Positions 34,210 through 47,655 of a stretch of DNA of 64,000 nt are shown piece after piece. A model generated the notes under the pieces. That model saw only the letters and a list, made by a program, of their open reading frames with translations, searched no databases and had not been told where the DNA came from. Origin of the DNA: Limonium bicolor. Taxonomy: Eukaryota; Streptophyta; Magnoliopsida; Caryophyllales; Plumbaginaceae. Location of the stretch: assembly GCA_023374045.1 (NCBI GenBank), contig CM041776.1, positions 319,511,925-319,575,924 on the forward strand. The letters run 5' to 3'. Both the position numbers and the translations under genes were made by a program. Position 1 is the stretch's first letter. Every line of letters starts with the position of its first letter.

Positions 34210-35253
34210 TGAATTAGAGTATTGAGTTCGGTTCTCCAACCAGATCAGTCTTATTCACAATTATTCTATCAGTATAAGCAATCAGCCTCATTAACAACTC
34301 CTTCTGGCTTCATCTCATCCAGTAAAGGCCACACATGTTTAGAATCAACCAAAGTAACAACAATATCCAGCCTGACATTAAAAACCTCATCCTCAGCATA
34401 TAATGTCTGAATTATAGGAGCTGGATTCGCTAAACCTGTAGTGTCGATTACAATGTGATCGAATTTCCGTTTCTTCTTATTAATATTCACCTATGCAATC
34501 GTTGAAGAAACTGATAATACTATTGAAGTCGGTTGTGGAGCTTCGTTGTATATAGAACTATTCACCATGGGAAGTGCAGCTACGATCAAGAAACCTAGGT
34601 CCAATATATTAGCCCCAAAAGCCAGATTTAACATACGTGATTCATCTAATCCACCAAGACTTGAAGTCAAGATGGTAGATTCGTTTCTACATGTAGAAAA
34701 GGAAAAGTTGACCTGAGAAATCTGAAGATTTGTGAGTCTGAAAACTTAAAACCTCTGGGTGGTTATAATGGAAAGAACTGCAAACTATCTCTAGCACAAA
34801 ACGCAGGCAAGAACATCTCTTGTTTGTCATGCTCAAAAGAGGCTCAAGGGTGATCGTGGTATCTTGAGAAATGCTCTCTTGTCTTGATGAAACTTATGAA
34901 TCATGAGGAAGCGTGACCTTTCACCAAACCAGTCGATCCTGTTGCATTGAAAATCCCAGATTACTTCTCCGCAATTTCTCATCCTATATGGATCTTGGAA
35001 ACAATGAATCAAGACTACAGCAGAACTTTTATACTGAAGCTGAGGAATATATTTTTTGATGTTAGGCTCACTTTCTCCAATGCTATGCTGTATAATCATC
35101 CTCACTAATTCGCCTATCATTAATTCTCACAAGTTAACCCCTCACGGTGCAACATAAACAGCCATTATTCAGCATTAATACATCTTCAGCTCCAGCAGAT
35201 ATTGCAGCAACCAAGGAGCCATCAATGTCTACTTCACCATACTCATTTTCAAT
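34210..35253 (-). pseudogene. Fragment of a CobW/COG0523 GTPase gene (ZNG1/CBWD-like)
   Basis: Members are GTP-driven metal chaperones; ZNG1 delivers zinc to methionine aminopeptidase. Minus-strand exon-like pieces occur in gene order. 35253-35139 encodes IENEYGEVDIDGSLVAA, then LNNGCLCCTVRG with the family CxCC metal motif. 35114-35090 encodes GELVRMI. 34476-34210 encodes KRKFDHIVIDTTGLANPAPI, LYAEDEVFN, VTLVDSKHVW, MKPEGVVNEA and, after a roughly 10-base deletion, IAYTDRIIVNKTDLVG (containing the NKTD guanine-specificity motif). The N-terminal P-loop and the C-terminal half are missing. The apparent GT-AG intron between the first two pieces is only 25 bases, too short to splice normally, while 34477-35089 could be intron. 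It is a broken, truncated copy of a host gene among transposons. Confidence 0.8.
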
Positions 35254-35706
35254 TCAAGCGCTTCCTTGCAACATCTGTTTCAATCTGGATAAAGACTTAG
35301 TCTCTATTTTCAGGCCGCGTAGGATTGATTAGCACTCTGGTTTGGTGTAATTTCTAACATATTTACATCTAGGGTACAGATACCGGATATCAAAGTCCCT
35401 ACCTGCATTTGAACATGAATCCCCAGATTCTTCAAATTCACTCCCCCACAGGACAGAATTATGGGGATGAAACACAAAAGGCTGGCAGGAATCTCTCTCT
35501 GCTATGATTAATTACAGTAATTGGGTCCAATCCCATGTGTGTCCATTCGTATATATATAAAGTGATTGTATATATGAGAAAAAATTTGGACTCAATCATA
35601 GTGTAGGTCGGTGAAAAATTACTGAATCGATAGAAATGGAACCAGAATTATCATTGGCTAGGGATCACAATTCTTTTATAAACCTAACCTTGTGATTCTC
35701 CAATGC
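35254..35706. other. Non-coding spacer between two host-gene fragments
   Basis: No convincing coding sequence. It has a short TATATATA run at about 35552. It may hold intron or flanking sequence of either captured gene. Confidence 0.35.
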
Positions 35707-35815
35707 AGAATTGACTCAGCAACAGTTCCTGAAATCTTCAGCGCAGCTGGATATGAGAATCTGGAATGCACATACAGAGGAGTGCGTCAAAGAACTTGGG
35801 TAAATGGGTAGCCGT
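35707..35815 (+). pseudogene. AP2/ERF (DREB-like) domain fragment
   Basis: The plus-strand frame encodes AAGYENLECTYRGVRQRTW, the start of an AP2 DNA-binding domain. After a one-base deletion at about 35800 the text KWVA continues, as in the canonical domain. A stop follows and the rest of the domain is absent. DREB-type factors bind dehydration-responsive promoter elements; this piece cannot. It lies opposite in strand to the CobW fragment, so the two were not one gene. Confidence 0.7.
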
Positions 35816-36231
35816 AGTAGACTGTAATATAAGAAAATTTCAACGATTTCTCACCACTCACCCTTGCTGGAAACTATCGTAGTGTAATCCGTCAGAAAAT
35901 TTTGAAACAATTGCTGGATCGTGAATATGACTGAATCGATCGACGGTGAATAAATATGAAGTCGTGTAATCGGTGAGAAAATTTGGAACCACTCGTCGTT
36001 ATCGGTGAGAAGTGAGAAATTTTTGGAACAGTGACATAGTGTGGGATTTGAGAATTTTGGAAAATCCCCGTAATATGACTGAATCACCGTGGAATATGGA
36101 GGAAATTTTTTCGTTTGCAGAATTTCCCTATTTAGATATCACCAATTTAATATTAGGGTGATTCATGCTTAGCGTATAGAGGAAGTAGTTGCAAATTTCT
36201 TTCTATCTTAGATTCACCCTATTACTTAAAG
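35816..36231. other. Non-coding sequence with dispersed GGTGAGAAAATTT motifs
   Basis: About 400 bases with recurring variants of GGTGAGAAAATTTGGAAC and GACTGAATCGAT on the plus strand (for example 35610, 35930, 35970-36010). No ORF with known homology. Possibly a transposon end. Confidence 0.4.
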
Positions 36232-36759
36232 TAGAGGTGATCATTTGGGCGGGCGGGCCGGGTTCGGGCCGGGCCAGAGGAAAATTTTAGGCCTGTCGGG
36301 CCTATTTTCAAAAACCAAGCCCGGTTTTTTTCATGCTCGGGCCGGCCGGGCTAGGCCCGTTTTTTTCCAGACTTTGCCGAAGCCCGGCCCGCCCGCCCGG
36401 TTTTTTAATTTTTTTAATATAAATTTTAAAATTATTATTTAATATAGATTTATATTTCTATATAACTTATTTAAAATTAATATATTATATATAACTTATT
36501 TAAATTTATATATTTATAGAATTTTGTATATATTATATAAAATTAAATATGTATATATTATTTAAAAATTATAATAAAAATATTATAAAATCGGCCGGGC
36601 CGGGCTTGCCCACGGGCTCAAAAATGTGCGTGGCCCGCCCGGTTTTTCCGGCCTAATTTTATGTCAGGCCCGCCCGAAAGCCCTATCGGTTCGGGCTCGT
36701 CGGGCTTTTTAACGGCCGGGTCGGACCGGGCTGCGGCCGGACACATATGATCAACTCTA
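36232..36759. mobile_element. hAT-like non-autonomous element with GC-rich ends
   Basis: 528 bases. The left end TAGAGGTGATCATTTGGGCGG and the right end, reverse complement TAGAGTTGATCATATG, are imperfect terminal inverted repeats. Flanks CTTAAAG and CTTAAAAG look like an 8-bp-type target duplication with a one-base difference. Both ends are strongly GC-rich (GGGCCGGGC repeats) around a roughly 150-base core that is almost pure A/T. No coding capacity. Confidence 0.72.
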
Positions 36760-37380
36760 CTTAAAAGTACTAAATATTAATATATATTATGATAACTGTA
36801 AATAATAATCATCATTATTTATAATTCAAATAAATACATATATTATATTTAATTAAATAAATATTAATATATAATTAATAACACAATAAAACTTATATAT
36901 AGACTATAAATTTATATAGTATTATATATAGTATCTTTTTATATAATATTAATATATTTTTTACAATTTATATAAAATGAAATATATACACTATCTATAA
37001 TTTAAATAAATATTAAATATATTTTATATGAAAATTAATATAATCATGAATAATTAGAATAATATTATAATATATCATATAAATATGTATTATATAAGAT
37101 TTATATAAAATTAATATTATCGTTATAATACAAATAAATATAATATGTATCATATAATTTATATAAATCTTATATATATATATAAATTTCTATAAAATAA
37201 TAATTGATACTATTTAGTATTTAAATAACTATAATAATCATTAATAATACATTAATACCATATTATACTATATAATTTAATTAAAATTACCATATTATAT
37301 GTTATAAAATATATATTTAAATAATACTACATACAATTAAATTTATTATATACCAAAACAAAAAAAACAACAAAATCATT
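36760..37380. repeat. Extremely AT-rich block
   Basis: About 600 bases composed nearly entirely of short AT words (ATATAATTAATAT and similar) with no ORF or repeat unit I can define. Confidence 0.8.
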
Positions 37381-37551
37381 GAAATTTATTCCGTTTTGAG
37401 TTACAACCAAACAATCTTCTGATTCAGGTGAAATATTTTCCTTTCCTGAATTCTTTTTGTAAATTGCATTCTGTTTCCTTTGCATGAAGTGAATGAACTG
37501 TTAAGTTCTAATCTATTTTTTTTCTTTTTTTTTCTGACCAAGGTTATTTTT

Positions 37552-37955
37552 GGGATATTTCACCAAATACACTGAGTTTTTGCTTAATTCATGATATACC
37601 ACTGTGTGTTCTTAAATTACACAGATAACACCGAGTTTTACTTATTTCACCAGATAACACTCTGTCACATATTTGTTAATTTTTCCGTTATATCCCTAGA
37701 AAAAAAAGACTAAACTACCCTATTATTAGTTAAATTAAGGTGGTATCTTATTTATCATATGACAGTTCATTGTGAGCTAATTAATAACATGAGTATTTGT
37801 CATTTTTCAGGAAAAATAACAAAGAAGTTAACAGAATATGAGACATGGTGTTATCTGGTGAAATAAGTAAAAACTCAATGTTATCCTGGGTAATTTTAAA
37901 AACACAGTGGATATCGTGAATAAGCAAAACTCAATGGTATTTGGTGAAATTTCCC
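37552..37955. mobile_element. Foldback MITE of about 404 bp
   Basis: Two inverted arms of roughly 110 bases, GGGATATTTCACCAAATAC through CACCAGATAACAC and its reverse complement GTGTTATCTGGTG through GGTATTTGGTGAAATTTCCC, enclose about 180 bases. Oligo-T flanks both ends, so the target duplication is ambiguous. Superfamily uncertain; long inverted arms are typical of Mutator-type MITEs. Confidence 0.75.
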
Positions 37956-38257
37956 TTTTTGATGGTCTTTGGCTGCAATAGTTGCGTCATACATTGACAA
38001 AATATACTGTTACTTATTGAGACCAAACTTTATTCTTTAATGATGAAAAAAATTGATCTTTAAGAAGATACTAATAACAAAAAAATATAGTTATCATAAT
38101 TAACTATTTAATTACGACCAAGATACAAACTTGATCGTATGTAAATACCCCTTTTCCTATAGTGTACTTAGTGACTGTCTACCTTTATTAATTATTACCT
38201 ATATACCAATACGATGAGCAATTTTGCAAGGCCTTCATTTAGAACCATAAGGGTAAT

Positions 38258-38533
38258 CAGGGGCGGACCCAAGAGGGGTCACGTGACCCCATGACTTATA
38301 TAAAACCTTTAATATAGTAAGTTTTAATATAGTTTTTTTAAAAATAATAGATATTTTATGTCTTAGTGACCCCACAAATATCATAAACAATTAATTAATA
38401 GTAAGTTTTAATGTATTTTTTATAAAATAGTAGATATTTTATGTCTTAGTGACCCCACAAATGTCATAAAAATTAACTATAGAAATTTCTATTTGTCAAT
38501 GACCCCATAATTTTAATCTTTGGATCCGCCCCG
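38258..38533. mobile_element. Small hAT-like MITE, CAGGGGCGGA ends
   Basis: Starts CAGGGGCGGACCCA and ends TGGATCCGCCCCG, an imperfect inverted repeat. A roughly 75-base direct duplication inside (about 38322-38395 and 38400-38470) shares ATAGATATTTTATGTCTTAG then TGACCCCACAAAT. Confidence 0.7.
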
Positions 38534-40367
38534 ATAATGAAGGTTGTCTCATATGAAACCTTTTGCAAACCTAAAGTAACGAGTGGAAAAGGCTTAAGAA
38601 ACATTAGAAACATGATTATTGCATGACGAGTTAGGTTGTTACAGAATGTTAATAGCGATGACAATATGTAGAAAATAGTGTTAAAGGGTAAATACAACTC
38701 TTCTAATTCTAGTAGCTCAAGAGTATGGAAGGAATATAGAGACTCAATGCTTAAAAGTACTCAGTGAGTGTTAGTGTTAGGAGATGAGAAATGCATCATA
38801 TTCTAGATAGATCCCTTACGCAATGCCTAAAGCAACGATGAAATTTTAATATGAATGGCCTGGAGGAAACCTGTTTGATACTATTATTAATAAGTATTAC
38901 GTATATAGAAATGGAAGTCGATGGACGACTATTTACCTCGTAGTATCTTGAGTAAAATTGTTGGCAGTCATCTACCCTGGGGATTGGGAGCATAAGCAGG
39001 GGATTGAAGATTGGGATTTTACAATTAGCTTTGCGTATCAACTGCATACTGGAACTAACTGGAACATATATAGATATTTGATTGGGTCATCTGTGAAATC
39101 TTAGTGTCGCGCAAAGAGCTAAGGTTTTTTATAGTTTACAATAAATAATAGACTGATGACACAAATAAGAGAGATATAGGGTTTAATATTAGCGTGAGAT
39201 ATGGGGCACAAGAAAGTAATTTTGGAATATGTTTTCTTAGCTCTTATTAGAATCCTTAGAAAGGAAGTTGTTAAGTTGGAATTCAGCCTCTTATTAAACC
39301 TACTTGGCTTAGATTGACAAGATTGGACGGTGAAAATAAATCTCTCTTGAAGAAAAGCTAATGTCCATATCATTTGAAAACATAGTATTTTGATTCCTCA
39401 TGGTGTACAAAATTTAATTTTTTCTCTTCAATTTGTCTCACAGGTGGTTTTAAGCACTTAATTAAGGCTATAATCTTTATAGTGTTCTTCTATTTCATAA
39501 TTCCTGTATTAGATTAGAACCTGGTGCATTATGGACCGACCCAAGCTGTTTGAGAAGCAGGTGCTTGGTTCCTCTTGGAAGCTCATTATTTTTTTCATGA
39601 GTTTTTCTCATTACTACCAAAAAGGGATCAAGTAAACTTGCGTTCCTCTTGTAAATGTAAAGCAGATACCATGTGTTACTTTAAAAAATGTTCATTTGTG
39701 TTTGATTTAGCCTGCCAGCAGTGTTGCACAAGCAGTCAAGCAACCCAATGATCTCCTCTTCTAGTGGGTCATTAGTATCTCAAAAAATTCATTATTAGTT
39801 GTGTGACTACTTTTATTGTCCAGTAGTAGTGTTCATCTCTATCCTTTTGGTTCCCTTTGATTTGAGTAATAATAGTATTTTTTTTAAAAAATATTTGAGT
39901 AAAATAGTAGTTATTTACTTATTATAGATATGCTTCGGATAGTCCAATTGGAGCAGAAGTATGAACTTGTTTGCTTCTTATGTTATCTTTTCCCATTACC
40001 TTCTTTTGTCTTCGTCAAGAGATGAAAATTGTTGATATTTATTTCATTGTATTACATTATCTTTGTGTATTCAACATATTTACCGACTTAAACAGCCTGA
40101 CCCAACCAACTTGGTTATAATCTTTCGAAGATTTTTTCTCTCCTTGTCGAGAGGGCCTTGTGACACCTTACAATCTCTGATTCTTGGGTTCCAAGTCGGT
40201 GATATCCCCAATGTTTTCCTTGGGACACCAAATGCACATCATTGCATTTTGTGCGTGGCTCATTAACCTTCCCCTGGTTCCAAAGTCCCTCCCCTTTCCT
40301 TCTCAATTTTTGACCATTCATCTTCTACTGTCCCACTCTGTTTCACCTCAAGCAACTCACCCCAGAC
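38534..40367. other. Region without recognisable genes
   Basis: About 1.8 kb of AT-rich sequence. Frames up to about 84 codons on the minus strand (for example 39119-39373) show no family signature. The last few hundred bases may be the 5' leader of the LINE that follows. Confidence 0.4.
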
Positions 40368-41720
40368 ATGACAAGTCTACAAACGGATGATCACGTGGAA
40401 GAGATCTCCTCCAAATTTGTTGATCTTTCACTTACGAAAGAAGAAAGCCTCTCAATGAGCCTGGATGACTTGCTGGCCACAGATGATTATCATCCCTTCA
40501 AAAGGTGCATTCTTGGTAAGCTTTACTCTCCTCGAGTTACTAACGTTTGTGCTTTGGAAGCAACTTTTGACAAGGCCTAGCAATTTCATGGGCAATTCAA
40601 GGTCAAGGAATGTGGGCAAGAACTTTTTCATGTTTGAGTTGGGCAAATATGGAGACATCAATAACATCATCAACCGAGGACCGTGGACTTTTGACAGCTC
40701 ATTGATGGTTCTGCAACCAATTGAAGCTCAAAAGTCCTCTAAGGACCATGAGTTCAAATTAATTCTGATTTGGGTCCGGATTCAGGATGTGCTACACATC
40801 TTTTGTCATAAAGTGTTTACACTTAGACTCGGATTGAAGCTTGGCACCTTCCTTGAGTTTGACGATTAGGAGGGTCATTTTGAGGGAGAGTTCATAAGAA
40901 CTAAAATCAAACGTGATGTTCTCAGGTCTATCTTGCAATGTATCTTCATCACTTTGGAAGGGACAACTTCAGTGCTTTGATTGTCTTATGAGAAGATGCC
41001 CCCAATCTGTTTTTACTGTGGTCTTTTTCTTCATGATTCCAAAGATTTTCCAAACTCAAATGAATCAGAGGAGGGTACCCTTCATTAAAAACCTTGGCTC
41101 AAGGCTTCTGGCATACGTATTGGACGCAGCCTGGTTGAGGAAGATGATTGTGGGTTCTGGAAGATCCTGGAAGGAGCAGGTAAGAATCCTAATCCAGAGG
41201 CTGCTGACACCATGTCTGAAGACAAAGGAAATCTGGATGGTAGGAAACTTAACTCACATTTGCCTACGTTTGGATGCTCCAAAGGACCCTTCTGGGCCAG
41301 AGTCTGAAAATTCTAACGAGGGTGTTGACCTCGGTGGTGGGACTTTTGGCACGCAAGGGACTTTTGGACAGAATAGGCCAGGTTTCCACCCAAAATCATC
41401 ATCAGCAGTCTTGAAGTCTTCCAAGCAGATGGTTGACGACCTCGAGAATGAGATGCATCTGGGGTTGTCCAATGCTCATGCATTCTAAGGATCCCTTGGA
41501 GACGATTGGTGGGAGGAAAAGGAACCTTGATAGGGTACTGGATGGGAGCTCTCCTAGGGAGAGCTAGATGCACCATAAGGTCAGTTTGATTGTTAAGAAA
41601 TGAAGACTTCCAAATCTCGTCAGGATTTCCATTTGGCACCAGGTGCCTTGATCGATGATCTCTGCCCAAGGTTGGATGAAGGAACGATTTCAAGTGAGGC
41701 AACTCCTGGGTCTAAAAGTT
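40368..41720 (+). pseudogene. LINE (L1-type) ORF1 remnant
   Basis: Plant L1 ORF1 proteins bind RNA. The start MTSLQTDDHVEE (40368) leads into DUF4283-type text: KRCILGKLYSPR, KNFFMFELGKYGDIN, INRGPWTFDSSLMVLQPIE (about 40670-40727), FKLILIWVRIQ. A CCHC knuckle is visible as CFYCGLFLHDSKD near 41007-41045, with the last Cys replaced by Phe. Frame changes occur near 40577, 40867 and 40980. No endonuclease or RT follows, so this is a truncated, dead copy. Confidence 0.72.
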
Positions 41721-42459
41721 GACAAGATAATGAAGTCATGGTGGTTACCGACTAAGCCACAAGGGCTAGACACTTAAGGGTAGCATGTATGTACATAACT
41801 ATGGTACATGTTATCATTTGTGACATAACTATGTTATCAATGGCAACAATATATTAAAGAAATGAGGAAATTAGTTGGTAAAAGATGTTCGTATAGTTAA
41901 ACGAAGTGTAGAATTATAAAACGTTGCCATATATACTAGTGTTGCAATAGAATAGACCATTCCTTTAGTATAGTGTACTCATTGGGTTAGAGTTATGGAT
42001 TGATATCCCTTTCCAAAGGAGTATGAGGACGTCTTCAACAACTTGCCGGATTATGTTTCTACACACAATTAATTTATAATTTCAATTCCTTCTCTCAACA
42101 AATCTCGAGTTGTATCTCTTCTTTTCCATTACAATACATTGAGAGTTCAACACTTTCCAATGCAAAGCTATCAAAGTGGTAATGACCGGTTGGATTTCAT
42201 TCTTCGATATATCACACAGGAATTTACAGGTTGTGACAAGACAATGATTTTGTTTTCAGTTTAACCATAGATGAGTTGAGTTGCATCTTGATTCTGCTTA
42301 CAAAACCACCAAATTATACACTAACTTGTCTTGATTACATTTTAATTTTACAATACTACTACCGAAGCTCATCCATAATACACATATATTATTCCATTTC
42401 TCCTTTTTTCACACCATGCATCCACAATCTCCTCCATCGGCTCTTTTTAGGCTTCTAGC
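41721..42459. other. 3' flank of the peroxidase gene
   Basis: No ORF with homology. It includes the presumed 3' untranslated region of the minus-strand peroxidase just left of 42460. Confidence 0.45.
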
Positions 42460-43782
<1,323 letters not shown>

Positions 43783-43890
43783 ATCTTCAGTTAAATTAAC
43801 TTGTGATGTTCAATTATGCTAACGTGACTCTATGAATCAATTACTCATCAAATAAGCAACTTGGTTACTTGCACTTATAAGTATGTATAG

Positions 43891-43897
43891 ATATATA
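43891..43897 (-). promoter_or_regulatory. Possible TATA box of the peroxidase gene
   Basis: TATATAT on the minus strand, about 110 bases upstream of the start codon, in the context CTCTATATATCTATAC. The spacing allows a 5' leader of roughly 80 bases. Confidence 0.45.
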
Positions 43898-43899
43898 GA

Positions 43900-45119
43900 G
43901 CGAGTGAGTGAGATTTTGCAGTGTAACATAAAGTTACTTTGCACACCGCGTGGGACAAACTAACTAACCTAACATTTTAGTAGATAGTGTCTTTCTTTCC
44001 GTTACTTTAGTGTTTATATGTCATTATAGAATTGATGATAATGTGAGGCACTGTACCGGAGCATAAACTGATTTGTACCCTTTATCTAATAGTGGGGTTT
44101 AAATTGATCTGATGTGATCGTATATGGTAATAAGAAAAGTAACAACCACAAATTTAGGATTGATAAAGTTTCATAGAGTTATAGGCTTTTGTGATGGAGC
44201 AATTGGAGTATTTTCCGCGTGAAAAAAAGGACGTGAAATTATTTAGTGTATCTTCATGTATTATGGATTCGATGCTTTATCATATCCAAACATGATCATC
44301 TTCTCCTTTTATGTAAGTTGCTTTTGTTGTGGCCAAATGTAAACGCATTCAAACAGAGTGTTCACATTGACCTTTCTCTGAAATTGTTTTCGCTTACATA
44401 GATAAGATATGGAGCTGATGCGAAAGTGTATTTTTAGAAGCATCAAAATGTGCAAGATGTAGGGCATCTTGTGATAGTCCAACGGTTGTGTTACTTGGTA
44501 TAATACCCCATGATGTATAAACTTGAGTTTAAAACCCCCACTCCGGAGTGTATGGTTTTTTACAATAGAAATAGTTTATTCTGCACTGAAATAACTGATT
44601 GGACCTTGCAGAAGAAATGAATCTTCATCAACACTACTTGCTTGATTTGGAGAATCATAGTAACAGGAATAAAAACTGGCATATACTAGAAGATGTCTGG
44701 TGATGTTTCTTCCAGGTGTAAGATAACGTTTTATTTGTCATTATTGTGGTTTTTGTTGTTCAAGTTTATAGAAGCTTGGTTGTCAAGCTGTAGCAAAGTC
44801 TTATCCATTACTTTTCACATGACGCGTCAGGTTATATTATGCACCAACTTCTTTGAGGATATATAATAGGCTGACAATGCTTTTTCAGACTCACCAAGTG
44901 TAGAATTGGCAATTGCACAAAACTAACCCCTCGAAGTAATGAGTGTAAGATTTATACACAACGTTAACTTGGAAAAAAATGACAAACTAGATAAAGCAAG
45001 TATATAAGGAGGTTTAGTTAGATTATTGATTTCAAAGAAGAAAATTAGAAAAAGAAAATTGATGATCTTGCCATGATAATATTCTAAATACACTGTTGTT
45101 CAATAAATTAACTAGTGTG
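43900..45119. other. Intergenic, upstream of the peroxidase
   Basis: About 1.2 kb of AT-rich sequence with no ORF, repeat unit or transposon end that I can support. It should contain the distal promoter of the peroxidase. Confidence 0.5.
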
Positions 45120-45402
45120 TGTAGATGTGATTCGCGAACATCAATTTACAGGATTGGATAGTTAGAGATGAAAGAGAGAACAAAGACGATAACACTAGAG
45201 GTGAAAACTAAACCTCTGGACTTAAGCTTTCATTATTAGGGGAGAAATGTTTATATAGAAGAGAAAGAAAGCTAGGCGGGAAAAAATCTAACAGGTTCTA
45301 GAAATGTCCAGCTGGAAAAGAATAACTCCCCTTCTAGCTTAATAAAACAGTAATAACGAAAACAGGAAACACAGAAAAACAGATAGAGATATAAAATCTA
45401 CA
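45120..45402 (-). repeat. 3' LTR of the Ty1/copia element
   Basis: On the minus strand it begins TGTAGATTTTATATC directly after the purine tract GAGGGGGG and ends near ATCTACA about 283 bases later. The short length is usual for copia. The outer end is placed by the matching TGTAGA/TCTACA ends and could be off by a few bases. Confidence 0.6.
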
Positions 45403-45412
45403 CCCCCCTCAA
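45403..45412 (-). promoter_or_regulatory. Polypurine tract of the copia element
   Basis: Minus-strand CTTGAGGGGGG sits immediately before the LTR start TGTAGA. It fixes the element on the minus strand. Confidence 0.65.
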
Positions 45413-46340
45413 GACGAGCATATGAGCAGCAAATGCTCGACTTGAAAGAAAAAATCAAGCGCACTACTAAAAAACAGTGATTTAGAGACGGAAATGGAGA
45501 CGGAAATATTTTTGTCTCTATATAGAGACAGAATAGAGACGGATTAGAGACAAAATATTGATTAAAATAATTGAGACGGAATAGTCGGAACGGAGACGGA
45601 TTAGTGCGGGACTCAATGGCGCGTTGTTTTCATTATTGACGCTGAATATAAAGACGGAATGGAGACGGAAATATTGTCTCTATATTAAAGAAAAATAGAG
45701 ACGAAACTTTTCCATCTCAATCGGAGACAGAACTAATTTCCTCTCAAATAAAGAGAGAACGTTAAATCCGACTCTATTTGGAGACGGATAATTTGATCGC
45801 TACATTATAACCCTAACCCTTTCTCAAACATTACCACTACTCTATCTTCTTTTCATCTTCAATGCTTAACTGCCGAACATAGGGTTCTTCACTCAAGGTA
45901 ATAGCTCAGCCATTTTCACTCTCGGTAAATTTGTTAAGGTTATTCCTACTGTCTTCTCATTCTCAGTATTCACTCGCTGTAATTTTGCAATGCTAACCGG
46001 TGAACAGGCAAAACCCCATTCTCTGTGCGATTACGGTCTTCAGTCACGGAAATTTTTGCTATCCTACCTGGCAAATAAGAACGCCCATCTTTACTCACGG
46101 TAATTTAGTTTTGCTGTTACTTCTTGATACGATTCGAGGTCTCAATCTTCATTCTCTGTAATTTGCAATGTTATCTTGCGAACAACAAACCGGATGCTCT
46201 ACACCAGGCGCCAGCCATTAAAGGAAGTCAAATACATCAGAGGAGGTTTTAACATCTCTAAGACGACATTCATTGGTTTCTCATCATCAAAAGCACTCTG
46301 ATGATATTAATTTTGCAATCCCTGACTGGCGAAGAATAAT

Positions 46341-46450
46341 TAACGGTAATTCTGCTACCTTAACTGCAATATCAGGAACATACTCACGGTAATTCTGCTA
46401 CCTTAACTGCAATATAATGGACATACTCACGGTAATTCTGCTACCCTAAC
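46341..46450 (+). repeat. 43-bp tandem repeat, 3 copies
   Basis: Units start near 46344, 46387 and 46430 with CGGTAATTCTGCTACCTTAA. A related partial copy (ACTCACGGTAATTTAG) lies near 46094. Confidence 0.85.
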
Positions 46451-46649
46451 TAGCGAGATGTAACCCGGAGGATTCCTGATTATTCAGTTGATATAGCTTC
46501 ATAAGGTGGAAAGAATTCTGAAGTTATGAACAACTGAACACAGTCGAAGGTAACAAATACTGATTGTTTATTGTGACAGTTAGCTTTAATTGCTAGTTAG
46601 ATTGCTTCTGGAACAAATATTTTAGTTAGATTGCTTTAATTGCTAGTTA

Positions 46650-46961
46650 TTATTTGCTTCTGGAACAAGTATTCCGACTATATGCTACTAGATTCAATAC
46701 TGCTTTTGCTAATTTTAATTCGAACATGATAGATGATGAAATGCTAATGTCTTTGCTATCAACATAGATATAGTTTTTTTTATCATTCACCAAATCAATT
46801 AATGCTACACAAACTCCTTGACCTTCCCACGTACACTTCCTAGAGTTTCCTCTGTTCGATGATTTAAGTGGCCACTGCTGAAAATGATGATAAACCAACG
46901 GTGTTGATGATGTCTCCACTCGAGTACTTTTTGCTGCTGCTGCTGTTGTTTTGCTTACCAA
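46650..46961 (-). CDS. Unrecognised antisense ORF within the CACTA element
   Basis: 103 codons starting MVSKTTAAAAK with CTWEGQGVCVALIDLVND and IYVDSKDISISSS in the middle. It lies antisense to the TNPA-like fragment. The composition is not obviously repetitive, so it may be a fragment of captured sequence, but I recognise no family and it may be chance. Confidence 0.2.
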   Translation of the reverse strand: MVSKTTAAAAKSTRVETSSTPLVYHHFQQWPLKSSNRGNSRKCTWEGQGVCVALIDLVNDKKNYIYVDSKDISISSSIMFELKLAKAVLNLVAYSRNTCSRSK

Positions 46962-47591
46962 AGGAGTTCATTTTCTTCAACATAGATATTTGCTTCTGAA
47001 TATGAACTTTTGTTGATTATAATTTGATGCGTACGACATCTGGTTTCTGCATAATTTCTCAGCACAATATTCCCCAGTTGTACCTCTACAATGACTAAAC
47101 GTTTCTATATTTCTTCATTATATACTATATTGAGTGTATATGTTTGCTTAAAGGAAGTCAGGATGATCTAACATAGAACATAGAAAAAAGCTGGTCTTGA
47201 TTTTTGCTATCATTGTTGTTTTTTATGCTAACTTGTGTACCCTGCCAATCAGTTAGAAATATGTGGCTTTCTCTAAGTTTCCTCCAATATCATGACCAGT
47301 CAGCGAAGTCATTTGGTTAAAAATTTGTTCATTTGTAGTCGGTGAGAGCCTGTATGTCTTTCCATAGATAAGCTACGAATTGACAAAAAAAAAGTTTCTG
47401 AAAGGTGTGAGAATGAAAGATCTGTTAATGATGGTTGTTGGGACTATTTGGTAGACTTGCTATTTGAGATGAATATTAGTTTAGTAGTGTTGTAAGAGCT
47501 GATCATTCTATGGATATTAGTTGTGGACAATGTGTTGTCGTCTTTAAATAGAATTGTGGATTGAAATTGTGTATAAGGAAACTTGAAAGCA

Positions 47592-47655
47592 GGGAGTTGT
47601 GGATTAAAATACAGGGAGTTGTGGATTAAAATTCAGGGAGTTGTGGATTAAAAAA
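47592..47655 (+). repeat. 22-bp tandem repeat, 3 copies
   Basis: CAGGGAGTTGTGGATTAAAA followed by two bases, three times in a row. Confidence 0.88.

Noticed and set aside
45815..45835. ACCCTAACCCT, telomere-like
   Set aside because: Barely two units of the plant telomere repeat inside a CACTA element; chance or promoter telo-box at most.
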